A DNA stretch of 64,000 nt from Vibrio hepatarius. GTDB taxonomy: Bacteria > Pseudomonadota > Gammaproteobacteria > Enterobacterales > Vibrionaceae. The stretch is from assembly GCF_011806575.1 (NCBI RefSeq), contig NZ_JAATOO010000005.1, forward strand, positions 124,001-188,000, read 5' to 3'. The notes below the pieces were generated by a model. It saw nothing but the letters and a program-made list of their open reading frames with translations. It was not told the DNA's origin and made no database searches. Below are positions 9,510-19,400 of the stretch, piece by piece; within the stretch, counting starts at the first letter, position 1, and each line of letters begins with the position of its first letter. Both the position numbers and the translations under genes were made by a program.

Positions 9510-10346
9510 ATGGAGAGGTGTTTTTATCGTCATTATCAACTTGATGGAAACTTGCATCGAATAGGGTGTGGAGAGTTCAATTGTTTAAATGAACAGTTAA
9601 TCCAACATTTAGATATTAATACTCTGGACTACAGTTTAAGTATGATAGCTTCAGGCTCTTTGTGGTTTAAAGACCAAGATGGTCAAGTGAAAATTCTCAA
9701 AAAAGGGGATATATTCCAACGAAAACCGGGGTTAATGCACTCTACATGTGTTGTCCCAACAGAGGAGTATCGAGAGCAATTTTGTTTAATGTCTGGTGAG
9801 TTATATTCACATTTTAGTCAAATGGAATTAATTCCTAATGATCTTACTTTTCAAACAATGAACACACCAGAGAGCACCAAACAATTCAACCAATTAATTA
9901 TTGCGCTGCAAAGTCACTCTCCGACCTGGTATAAAAAAGCCATGAACGCGATGCAAAACTGGTTGTTTTTACTTGATTCACAAAAGGTTGCGAAACATGA
10001 ATCTACGGGTTATTGCAAACAAGCTTTAGCCAAAGAGGAATTACTCTCTAATTGGAGTAAGCCTATTCCCCTTATCGCGAAAGATATAGGGTTTAGCTAT
10101 TCAGCATTTAGGAAATGGTTTAAACAAGAAGTGGGAATGACCCCGGGGAGTTTTAGGAAACTCAGTCGCATAAAGTTAGGATGCGATCTTTTGTTACAAT
10201 CGGACACCTCCGTTACCTACGTCTCTGAGGCATTAGGCTACCCCGACATCTACAGTTTTAGTAAGCAGTTTAAGCAAGTTGTTGGATTAACTCCGTCTCA
10301 GTTTAAGCAAAAGCGCCGTTTCAATGGTGAAGGTTCTGCTCGTTAA
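9510..10346 (+). CDS. AraC-family transcriptional regulator
   Basis: A 278-aa regulator with an N-terminal cupin-like sensing part (about residues 30-110, with a LKKGDIFQRKPG loop) and a C-terminal pair of helix-turn-helix units (about 175-270). The second HTH shows the family wording TYVSEALGYPDIYSFSKQFK then VGLTPSQFKQ. GGAG lies 6 bases before the ATG. It is divergent from the solute-binding protein and faces the fucosidase gene, ending 26 bases from it, so it probably controls one or both in response to a sugar. The ligand is not known. Confidence 0.9.
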   Translation: MERCFYRHYQLDGNLHRIGCGEFNCLNEQLIQHLDINTLDYSLSMIASGSLWFKDQDGQVKILKKGDIFQRKPGLMHSTCVVPTEEYREQFCLMSGELYSHFSQMELIPNDLTFQTMNTPESTKQFNQLIIALQSHSPTWYKKAMNAMQNWLFLLDSQKVAKHESTGYCKQALAKEELLSNWSKPIPLIAKDIGFSYSAFRKWFKQEVGMTPGSFRKLSRIKLGCDLLLQSDTSVTYVSEALGYPDIYSFSKQFKQVVGLTPSQFKQKRRFNGEGSAR

Positions 10347-10372
10347 CGGATAACCCTCACCAAAACGTATGT

Positions 10373-11614
10373 CTACGCGAATAGGTTGATTGTCTTTAAC
10401 TTCACATCTTGACGTGCAGATGTTACTTCAATGGTGACGTTTGCAGTTCTGACTAGAGGGAAACGAGCGATGGCCTTGTGACCAATAGAGTCGCCTCGGT
10501 AAACAACAATATCATTTCCGCCAGTGTATGGTGTGATCAATATCCGGTAGCTTTCTACTGCCTCTCCAAATTTAATATCTTCTTGCAATGCTACGCAATC
10601 AATAAGCTGAGGCTCAGCCAGTTGGCATTGCCATGAGTTATCTTTGCGACTAAAACGACTAATTGACGCTAGTGGAGAAGAAAACTTGTTTTGAATGCGC
10701 TGAGCGAATCCTTGTAGGCTGGTTACTTCTTCCTGGGGAAACAACCCTTGACGATTCGGTCCAACGTTAAGCAACATGTTCGCCCCACGACCTACGGAGT
10801 AATGATAAATCCCGACAAGCTCATCAGGTTGTTTCACTGTGTGTGCATTTTTTTCGCTATAGAACCAAGTTGAGTCGCGCATCATAAAATCACATTCTGC
10901 CGGTAACCACACGCCGTTTTCAGAAACCTTAATACGATTTTTAGTTTTGATAGAGAAATCAATTTCACTGATGGTATTAAAGCATGGGCTAGGGGCAATA
11001 CCAGCTTCGTTTCCAATCCATCGATAATCTGGATCTCCCATATTGAACAACAGAATATTTGGCTGCATGTCTCTTATCGCCTTAGTAATACGGACCCAAT
11101 CATACGTATGATTTTCCGAGCCACAGCCATCAAACCAAAGCATATCGATTTCACCATATCGACCATCAAGTAGCTCAGTCACTTGAGCAATAAAGTAATC
11201 ATCATAGGCTTTTTCATCTTCATAAATTGGACAGTTGATATCCGCAGGTGAGTAATAAAGACCTACCTTGAGGTTATGTTTTCGACATGCATCAACGTAT
11301 TGCCTAACAACATCTCCCTTGCCGTCCATCCATGGAGAGGACGCGACTGAATAATCAGTATACTTGCTCGGCCAATTCGCAAAACCATCATGATGCTTTG
11401 CGACAAAAACCATATAATTGGCTCCTGTATCAGATGCGACTTTTGCCCACTGGGCGCAATCTAGGTGCGTCGGATTAAATTCCGTGGGTGACATTTTGTC
11501 TTTCCCAAAGTCTTCTACACCTTCAAAAAACGTACGAATACCAAAATGAATGAAGATGCCTAGCTCCCAACTTTGGAACTCCAACTGTCTTTGTGTTGGC
11601 AGGTGTTTGTGCAT
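10373..11614 (-). CDS. Alpha-L-fucosidase, glycoside hydrolase family 29
   Basis: Retaining fucosidase that removes alpha-linked L-fucose. The 413-aa chain has the family's IHFG (22-25), KHHDGF (73-78) and MLWFDG with the predicted nucleophile Asp162. The C-terminal third (about 330-413) looks like a beta-sandwich. There is no signal peptide, so it should act in the cytoplasm on imported fucosyl oligosaccharides. AAGGACAAAC precedes the ATG. The general acid/base cannot be assigned by eye because it varies in the family. No fucose catabolic genes (isomerase, kinase, aldolase) are in the window. It is convergent with the AraC gene. Confidence 0.88.
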   Translation of the reverse strand: MHKHLPTQRQLEFQSWELGIFIHFGIRTFFEGVEDFGKDKMSPTEFNPTHLDCAQWAKVASDTGANYMVFVAKHHDGFANWPSKYTDYSVASSPWMDGKGDVVRQYVDACRKHNLKVGLYYSPADINCPIYEDEKAYDDYFIAQVTELLDGRYGEIDMLWFDGCGSENHTYDWVRITKAIRDMQPNILLFNMGDPDYRWIGNEAGIAPSPCFNTISEIDFSIKTKNRIKVSENGVWLPAECDFMMRDSTWFYSEKNAHTVKQPDELVGIYHYSVGRGANMLLNVGPNRQGLFPQEEVTSLQGFAQRIQNKFSSPLASISRFSRKDNSWQCQLAEPQLIDCVALQEDIKFGEAVESYRILITPYTGGNDIVVYRGDSIGHKAIARFPLVRTANVTIEVTSARQDVKLKTINLFA

Positions 11615-11859
11615 TGTTTGTCCTTAAAGGTTTCCTAAATGTAGGGCAAAATTTAAGGAAACGGCATACATAAATAAATGTCAGATATGCCAATGAAATT
11701 TGTCAGAACTGATAAGAGCTTCTTCTATGTCTTAGCGACATGAAATGCTCCTAACTCCTGATCGCATAAAAAGATAAAATGAGTATCAAAACCTCACCAT
11801 ATTGATATCAACATCTTTATACCTACGAATTCTTGTCTCTTAGATTTCCACTAACTGTG
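11615..11859. other. Intergenic region upstream of fucosidase
   Basis: 245 bases between the fucosidase start and the left end of the insertion sequence. It should contain the fucosidase promoter. No gene or clear site was recognised. Confidence 0.4.
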
Positions 11860-12761
11860 GCTTTGTTTCCTAAATCAAGGAACTAAATCATCAACCTGTG
11901 ATCGGATCAGCTAAGTTCACTCAAATACTCAAACCAATGGCTAAGCCTCGCTACAAAACAACCAATTGGAAACACTATAACCAAGCTTTAATTAATCGCG
12001 GCTCACTGACATTTTGGATTGATGAAGAGACCATTCAGCTATGGAAGCAAATCAAGCAGGGAAACCGTGGAAGACCTCGCTTGTTTAGTGACTTAGCCAT
12101 TACGACGGCTCTTATGGTTAAGCGGGTATTTTCACTACCGTTGAGAGGTCTTCAAGGATTCATTAACTCTATTTTTAAGTTAGCTCAACTACCGTTGTCA
12201 TACCCTCCTTATTCATGCATTAGCAAGCGAGCTAAAACGGTCAACGTCGCGTTAAAGACAAAAACTAAAGGAACAATCCAGCATTTAGCAATTGATGCGA
12301 CAGGACTAAAGCTCTACGGTGAGGGCGAGTGGAAAGTCAAAAAGCATGGCACTGACGGGAAGCGTCGTGTCTGGTGAAAGTTACATTTAGCGGTCGATAC
12401 AGACACGCATGAGATCATTGCCGCTGAGTTAAGTTTATTGAATGTGAGCGACGGTGAAGCGCTCCCTAATTTGCTCAAACAGACTCGCCGAAGAATCGTA
12501 GAGATATCTGGCGATAGTGCTTATGACACAAGGTTGTGCTACGAAGCCATTCGCATCAAACGAGCCGCCCCGCTCATTCCGCCAAGGGAAGGAGCTGTCT
12601 TCTGGGAACAAGGTTATCCTCGCAATCTAGCAGTCGGTTGCCAGAAGCTATATGGTTCAAACAAGCTCACAGAGCTAGGTATGCCTGAAACGATTATGAT
12701 CGCCTAACAATTAGTCATGCTAGGCGCGTTTTTAATTGAACTCGAATTAGGAAACAAAGCC
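11860..12761 (+). mobile_element. IS5-family insertion sequence, decayed
   Basis: Terminal inverted repeats bound the element: GGCTTTGTTTCCTAAATC at 11860-11877 and the inverse of GGCTTTGTTTCCTAATTC at 12744-12761, 17 of 18 matching. The 902-base body carries one transposase of the IS5/IS903 type that is broken by a stop codon and an internal deletion. Flanks (ACTAACTGT before, CAGCAAGAT after) show no target duplication, so either the insertion is old or one side was rearranged. It sits between the fucosidase locus and the alkyl sulfatase locus. Confidence 0.85.
11937..12707 (+). pseudogene. IS5-type transposase, nonsense plus internal deletion
   Basis: DDE transposase remnant. The reading frame starts at MAKPRYKTTNW (11937; a longer frame opens at 11898), typical of IS5/IS903-group enzymes. 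The catalytic region IQHLAIDATGLKLYG (first Asp) is present. The frame then meets TGA at 12375-12377, right after KRRVW, and continues in the same frame as KLHLAVDTDTHEI, so one Arg codon (CGA) has probably become TGA. ISGDSAYDT (second Asp) follows. Near the end QKLYGSNK runs straight into LTELGMPET; relatives have about 50 residues between these, including the catalytic Glu, so that part is deleted. It cannot make active transposase. Confidence 0.85.
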
Positions 12762-12903
12762 CAGCAAGATCTGTATTGTTTGGGCCCCATTCCAATTCAG
12801 AGTTGCTTATTGGCACTTTTACTATGGGAGCGTTTAGATAACTCCTTCTTATTCAACAGAAATTAGTATTTAGACAGTAATAAAGTCAAGTTTGATATTT
12901 AAT

Positions 12904-13809
12904 TTATGAATAATGCTCAAGAGCTATCTCTTCAATCTCTTTTCTAAACCAGCGAATGGCTAGATCGTCATTTCTAGTCGGATGCCAATATAGACAGATA
13001 TCATAGTCAATGTTTTCAAAGGGAAGTTGAACAGACTTAATAGAGAACAGATGCTTAAAAATATCGACATTAGTTTTATCAGCAAGACACACAAAGTCAG
13101 TTTTTCCAGCTAAGCATAGCGATTCAATTGCGCCACTGGTTACCACCCCTATTTTACGAGCATCAAAACCTTTGATTTGCGCGTCAGTAAATGTATTACT
13201 GTGCGTTCCCCATCTCGACACCGTGATGTGCTTCTCTGCAAAAAACTGTTGCTTCGTGATGCTACCTGTTTGAATCCTCGGGTGATTTTTCCGACAACAC
13301 AAAACAAGCTTGTCTTGATAAATTTTCTTTTTATTTAGGGAGTTAACAGGGGCAATATCCATATCTATTAGAAAATCACATTCTTTATTTCTTAAACTTG
13401 CAACGATATCAGTCGATTCAATTTGTTGGATACCAATGACTATCAGAGGATATTCATGGCTAAATTTTTCTATGATTTTTGGCACCAGTGAATAATTAAT
13501 GAATGAGTTGCAAGCAATCGAAAAACGATATGGTCGGGCGTGAGGATCAAAGGTAACGTTAGTCGAAAATGTGGAATTGAGAACATTCAGACCTTTAAGC
13601 AAAGAAGGATAAATCTGTTGTGCAAACAAGGTCGGTTCAACACCAGTTGCTGTTCTTACAACGAGCGGATCTTTATATTCATTTCTAAGTATTGATAGCG
13701 CCCGGCTTACTGTCGGTTGAGATACATTCATTCTCACCGCTACACGACTTAAGTTTTTTTCTTCGATAATAGCAATAAGTATTGGTAAAAGCTGGTAAGA
13801 AGTATTCAT
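12904..13809 (-). CDS. LysR-family regulator beside alkyl sulfatase
   Basis: A 301-aa regulator with an N-terminal winged HTH (about residues 5-65; LSRVAVRMNVSQPTVSRALS) and a LysR substrate-binding domain (about 90-295). GGAGG lies 4 bases before the ATG at 13809. It is divergent from the alkyl sulfatase gene across 122 bases that contain a strong AT-rich palindrome, so it probably controls that gene and itself. The inducer is unknown; a sulfate ester or its alcohol would fit. Confidence 0.88.
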   Translation of the reverse strand: MNTSYQLLPILIAIIEEKNLSRVAVRMNVSQPTVSRALSILRNEYKDPLVVRTATGVEPTLFAQQIYPSLLKGLNVLNSTFSTNVTFDPHARPYRFSIACNSFINYSLVPKIIEKFSHEYPLIVIGIQQIESTDIVASLRNKECDFLIDMDIAPVNSLNKKKIYQDKLVLCCRKNHPRIQTGSITKQQFFAEKHITVSRWGTHSNTFTDAQIKGFDARKIGVVTSGAIESLCLAGKTDFVCLADKTNVDIFKHLFSIKSVQLPFENIDYDICLYWHPTRNDDLAIRWFRKEIEEIALEHYS

Positions 13810-13839
13810 TTATCCTCCACATTATGCGCTCAGTATACC

Positions 13840-13864
13840 CCATTATTTAATAATTGAATAATGG
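13840..13864. promoter_or_regulatory. Palindrome in LysR / alkyl sulfatase intergenic region
   Basis: CCATTATT at 13840-13847 and AATAATGG at 13857-13864 form 8-base perfect arms around 9 bases. The position between divergent genes and the AT-rich dyad with spaced T and A fit a LysR recognition site. Binding is inferred. Confidence 0.5.
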
Positions 13865-13931
13865 TTATACGTTGCTCTGTTCTCCGTTTGAGACCACATT
13901 GTACGTGTATTGACCACTCAGGAGTTTTACC

Positions 13932-15944
13932 ATGTTGATTACTTCAACCAAGAAGCGTGTATTTCTTATGTCGACCTTGGCCATGCTAGGTTCATCTACA
14001 GTTTGGGCTAGCGCAACGCAATATCAGTTCACAGCCGATGCGAAAGAGGCAAGCAGTTATACGAAGCAATCTAATGACGCCGTATATAAGAAATTGGATT
14101 TCAATAATAAGCAGGCATTTGAGGATGTCGACAGAGGATTTATTGCCCCTTTACCTGATGATGGATACATAAAAGGATTTGCGGATATTCCTGCGATGCA
14201 GTTTATGCAAGGTAAAGAAGCACCAGCTACTGTCAACCCAAGCTTATGGCGTCATGCTCAGTTAGTAAACAGAGGTGGTCTGTATGAAGTGTTACCTAAT
14301 AAAATTTACCAAGTTCGTGGTAATGATATAACCAACTTAACCATCATTGAAACCGATGACGGTATTGTTTTATACGATATCGAATATTCACCCGAGACAT
14401 TAAAAAAAGCGTATAAATTGTATGAGCAATATCGTGGTAAACGTCCACTGAAAGCGGTCATTGTGTCGCACTCACATACTGACCACTATGGCGGTATTAC
14501 CGGTATTGTTGATCTTGGTTTAGCGTCCGAAAAAGATTTTGAGTCAGGTAAAGTTCCTGTTTATGTGCCTGAAGGTTTTATGAAGGACTCTGTTGGCGAA
14601 ATGGTACTGTACGGAAACGTTATGAGCCGCCGCTCAATTTATCAGTACGGTTTAGTATTACCCAAGAACGAAAAAGGCTTTGTTACAAGCGCGTTGGGCC
14701 CACTTGTGGCTAATGGTACCAATGGCCTACCTAAGTACGTAAAAGAAATTACATACGATAATCAGGTTGTAAATATTGATGGTGTGAACTTTGATTTCTA
14801 CCTCGTTCCAGGCAGTGAAGCACCATCAGAAATGGTATTTAATATTCCGGAATGGGGCGCAATTTCTATGGCAGAAGATGTGAACCATTTACAGCACAAT
14901 ATTTATTCAATGCGTGGAACAAAAACTCGTGATGCGGGGAAATGGGCGCAGTACATTCACGAAGCTATTGTGCGCTGGCAAGACAACGCTAATGTCATCT
15001 TCGGTCCACACACATGGCCAACGTGGGGCCAAGATAACGTTGTTAACTTTATGAAAAATCAACGCGATCTTTATAAAGCGATTAACGACCAGACTACGCG
15101 TTTAGCCAATTATGGTTATCGTCCTGATGAAATTGCTCAAAACATCGAAATACCAGATTCTATTATGAATCAATGGGATAACCGTGACTATTACGGTAAT
15201 TTTAAAAACAATGTGATTGCAACTTACGTAAACAATTTAGGTTGGTTTGATGCAAACCCCGTAAGCATCGCAAAACATACTTATGCAGAAAGTGGTCAAC
15301 GTTACGTTGAATCTTTCGGCGGTGAAGATGTTGTGGTTAATAAGGCGCTGGAATACTTTAAGAAAGGTGATTATGCGTTCACGGTACAATTGTTGAACCA
15401 TATTGAGTCTTACAATAAAGATAACAAAAAAGCGAACTATCTGATGGCTGATGCGTTTGAGCAATTGGGTTACCAAGAAGAATCATCTTTAAAACGCAAC
15501 TGGTATTTAACTGCAGCACAGGAACTTCGTTCTGACGATCTGTTACCTCAACCCGTTAACAGCGCAGGCCCGGACGTTCTTAATGCTCTACCTTCAAACT
15601 TAATGATGGATATGTTTGCAACACGTATCGTTCCACAAAAATCTGTCGATTATGGCCGTTTAGCATTCGTATTTAATGTCAATGGAGAGAGCTTCGGTGT
15701 TGAAATTGAAAACGGTGTCATGAATACCGCGAAAGATTATCAGCCGAAAGACAGTGTGGGTACAATCGAAACCAACAACGTCACGCTATTCTCTATCTTG
15801 AATGGTAAAACAACTATTGAAGATGCACAGAAAAACGGAAACTTGAAGCTTTCAGGTGATAAGGCTCTATTTGGCAACTTTATGTCTATGTTGGATGCTA
15901 ACATTCCAAATACATTCAATTTAGTTCAACCAAGAATGAACTAA
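13932..15944 (+). CDS. Periplasmic alkyl/aryl sulfatase, metallo-beta-lactamase fold
   Basis: Zinc-dependent hydrolase of primary alkyl sulfates (SdsA1/YjcS/BDS1 type), giving alcohol and sulfate. It has 670 aa. A signal peptide ends near VWASA (residue 27). The metal motif SHSHTDHYGG places His180, His182, Asp184 and His185. Further family blocks are NHLQHNIYSMRGT and FGPHTWPTWG. A helical middle region (about 430-520) and a C-terminal SCP2-like domain (about 545-665) follow in the usual order, and the length is normal. AGGAG stands 8 bases before the ATG. The divergent LysR gene is its likely regulator, and a terminator follows at 15970. Confidence 0.92.
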   Translation: MLITSTKKRVFLMSTLAMLGSSTVWASATQYQFTADAKEASSYTKQSNDAVYKKLDFNNKQAFEDVDRGFIAPLPDDGYIKGFADIPAMQFMQGKEAPATVNPSLWRHAQLVNRGGLYEVLPNKIYQVRGNDITNLTIIETDDGIVLYDIEYSPETLKKAYKLYEQYRGKRPLKAVIVSHSHTDHYGGITGIVDLGLASEKDFESGKVPVYVPEGFMKDSVGEMVLYGNVMSRRSIYQYGLVLPKNEKGFVTSALGPLVANGTNGLPKYVKEITYDNQVVNIDGVNFDFYLVPGSEAPSEMVFNIPEWGAISMAEDVNHLQHNIYSMRGTKTRDAGKWAQYIHEAIVRWQDNANVIFGPHTWPTWGQDNVVNFMKNQRDLYKAINDQTTRLANYGYRPDEIAQNIEIPDSIMNQWDNRDYYGNFKNNVIATYVNNLGWFDANPVSIAKHTYAESGQRYVESFGGEDVVVNKALEYFKKGDYAFTVQLLNHIESYNKDNKKANYLMADAFEQLGYQEESSLKRNWYLTAAQELRSDDLLPQPVNSAGPDVLNALPSNLMMDMFATRIVPQKSVDYGRLAFVFNVNGESFGVEIENGVMNTAKDYQPKDSVGTIETNNVTLFSILNGKTTIEDAQKNGNLKLSGDKALFGNFMSMLDANIPNTFNLVQPRMN

Positions 15945-15969
15945 TAAGAATAAATGCTTTTGAATATAT

Positions 15970-15996
15970 GGGAGGGCGTTGTCCTCCCTTTGTTGT
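15970..15996 (+). terminator. Terminator after alkyl sulfatase
   Basis: GGGAGG (15970-15975) pairs with CCTCCC (15983-15988) across a 7-base loop and is followed by TTTGTTGT. Confidence 0.65.
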
Positions 15997-16418
15997 ATTA
16001 GATTCATAGAAACTTTCCTAGACGATTTCTTTTAGCAGAGGTTATGTGACTCGATTATCGTACCCCACCCCGTATTGCCCATACCTATCTTTAAAACCTT
16101 ACCAAGATTCTTTTATTGCAGTTGTTGGGATTGTAATTGTCCATTCTTGTAACTCACTGTTATTTCTTAAAATAGACACCTAGTCTTTATGCGGTGTTTA
16201 CGTTGGCTTACTTTTACCGATGACTCTATTGCTCATATTTTGATGAGTACGTTAAATGATTACCAAACAATAAATACATAGATTGCATACCTCTAAATGA
16301 GCATGCATATGCGTATGAGTAATGGCTTTGATGTAAATAAGTCATTTTACTCATACATTGATTTCCATGATATTAGTGCGGTTATTGACCATCATAAGTT
16401 TTCATATGAAACAGGTTA
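15997..16418. other. Long leader region upstream of the flavin reductase
   Basis: About 420 bases with no gene. It contains a perfect spaced inverted repeat (16313-16356) and should hold the promoter of the three-domain reductase. No regulator gene adjoins it on this side. Confidence 0.45.
16313..16356. promoter_or_regulatory. Perfect 10-base inverted repeat upstream of reductase
   Basis: GTATGAGTAA (16313-16322) and TTACTCATAC (16347-16356) are exact inverse copies separated by 24 bases, about 130 bases before the reductase ATG. It may be a pair of operator half-sites or an RNA hairpin in the leader. Confidence 0.5.
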
Positions 16419-16484
16419 ATGCGCACAAAATCATGGGTGGTTGGCGCGTTTGATATGAGAATTAATCTATTAGAGGAACAATCT

Positions 16485-19400
16485 ATGACTAAGCTAACCG
16501 ATGACATCGTATTCCAGTCAGGAGGCAAGCTTCATAACCGAGTCGTAATGGCACCGATGACCATTCAATCTGCGTTTTTCGATGGTGGTGTAACCGATGA
16601 GATGATCAATTACTACGCTGCTCGCTCAGGTGATGCTGGTGCTGTCATCGTCGAAAGTGCGTTTGTTGAAAAATATGGCCGAGCATTCCCTGGTGCACTT
16701 GGTATCGATACTGATAGCAAAATAACGGGCTTAGGTAAGCTCGCTGAAGCAATTAAAGCCAAAGGCTCAAAGGCTATTTTGCAGATATACCATGCGGGAC
16801 GTATGGCAAACCCAGAGTTCAACGGAGGACATCAACCTATCTCGGCCAGTCCAGTTGCAGCTTTGCGTGATAATGCGGAAACGCCATTGCAAATGACCCA
16901 AGAGCAAATCGAAGAGATGATTGAACGCTTTGGTGATGCCGTGAATCGAGCGATTCTTGCTGGTTTTGATGGTGTCGAAATTCATGGTGCAAACACTTAC
17001 CTAATCCAGCAGTTTTTCTCTCCGCATTCAAACCGCCGAACCGACAAGTGGGGTGGAGATATTGAGAAACGCACGACTTTCCCATTAGCCGTACTCGCAA
17101 AAACAAAAGAAGTTGTTCATGCTCACGGTAAACCCGACTTTATTATCGGTTACCGATTCTCTCCAGAAGAGATTGAACAGCCAGGTATCCGCTTTGAAGA
17201 CACTATGTACCTGTTAGATAAGCTTGCGACATGTGGCTTGGATTATTTGCATTTCTCTATGGGGAGTTGGTCACGTAACTCAATTGTGACCCCAGAAGAC
17301 CTAGAGACGCTAATCGACAAGTACCGTCATCTGCAATCTAAGACTTTAGCGAAAGTGCCAGTGATTGGTGTTGGTGGAATTGCTCAGCGCAGTGATGCAG
17401 ACAAAGCCATTGAACAAGGCTATGACATGGTAGCGGTGGGTAAAGGCTTCTTGGTTGAGCCAACTTGGGCAGATAAAGCGCTTAACAACGAGCCGTGTGC
17501 CGAGTTTGCAGACATCGCGCAACAAGAAGAGCTGAAAATCCCAACACCACTATGGGAAATCATGGACTATATGATTGTCGATAGTGCAGCCGAGGCTATG
17601 AAACACCAGCGAATTAAAGAGTTGCAGAGCGTACCTATCAAGTTTAATGCAGGTGAATACACTGCGTATGGCCGTGGTCATAACGATGACTTACCGGTGA
17701 AAGTCACCTTCTCTGAAGACAAAATCCTCAATATCTTTGTCGATTCATCAAAAGAATCTGATGGTATTGCAAACCCTGCATTTGAGCGCATCCCTCAACA
17801 AATTCTAGATGGTCAAACTCTAAACATTGATGTTATTTCAGGTGCAACAGTTAGTAGCCAAGCTGTGCTTGATGGTGTTGCAAACGCAGTTGATCTCGCT
17901 GGTGGTAACTCTGAAGCTTTACGCTGTAAGGCAAGAGAAGCGGTTGAGTGGTCAACAAAGACTATCGAAGAGACGGTTGATATTGTTGTTGTTGGCGGCG
18001 GCGGTGCGGGTTTAAGTGCAACATTAACCGCATTGGAAAAAGGAAAGTCGGTCATTTTACTTGAGAAGTTTCCTGCTATTGGCGGTAACACAGTACGTAC
18101 CGGTGGCTGGGTAAACGCTGCTGAGCCAAAGTGGCAAGGTGATTTCGCTGCATTACCCGGTGAAAAAGAGACCTTAATGCAGCTGGCAAATACACCTGAG
18201 TCTGAATTTGTTGAAGAATATTTAGCAGACTTTAGAACGTTGAAGTCTCAGTTAGATGACTATTTTACGGATCTAGAGAAAGGTAAACCGTATCTATTCG
18301 ATTCAGTTGAATTGCACCGTATTCAAACCTATCTGGGCGGTAAACGTACCGATCTAAATGGTGAAGCGATTTATGGTCAATATGATCTAGTAGAGACGTT
18401 AACGTCTCGTTCAATGGAATCGATTGATTGGCTAACTGTGAAGGGCATTGATTTTGACCGCAGTGTCGTTGAAATCCCAGTTGGAGCATTATGGCGTCGA
18501 GCACATAAACCAAAACGTCCGAAAGGTGTTGAGTTTGTTGACAAGCTATCAAAACGTATTCAGGAGCAGAACGGTCGAATTATCACTGATACTCGTGCGA
18601 CTGATCTTATCATTGAAGATGGCAAAGTCGTTGGTATAAAAGCGGTACAGGCGGATGGTACAAAGCTTACTCTGCATGTGAATAATGGTGTGGTAATGGC
18701 GTCTGGCGGCTTCGGTGCAAATACGCAGATGATCAAGAAGTACAACACATATTGGAAAGACATTGCTGACGACATCAAAACGACTAACTCACCAGCACTA
18801 GTAGGTGACGGTATTGAGATTGGCGAAAAGGCGGGGGCAGAGCTAGTCGGTATGGGCTTTGTTCAGTTGATGCCAATTGGTGATCCAAAATCGGGCGCAT
18901 TGCTGACGGGCTTGATCGTGCCACCTGAAAACTTTGTATTTGTTAACCAACAAGGTCAACGTTTCGTTGATGAGTGTGGTAGCCGAGATGTGTTATCTGA
19001 AGCCTTCTTCGATAACGGTGGTCTCGTTTATATGATTGCAGATGACAATATTCGTCAAACCGCAGCAAATACTTCAGATGACACTATCGAGCGAGAAATC
19101 AAAGAGGGAATCATTATTAAAGCGGACACCATTGAAGAGTTAGCAGAAAAAATTGGTGTACCTGCCGAAGCACTGTCGAACACCATCTCGCGATACAATC
19201 ATTACGTAGATCAAGGGAGTGACCCTGAGTTTAATAAGAGTGCATTTGGCCTAAAAGTGGCTAAGGCTCCATTTTATGCGACACCACGTCAACCGTCAGT
19301 CCACCACACTATGGGCGGCTTGAAGATTGATATGCAGGCGCGTGTAATTGGTAAAGATGGAAATATTATCAAAGGCTTATACGCAGCAGGTGAAGTCGCA

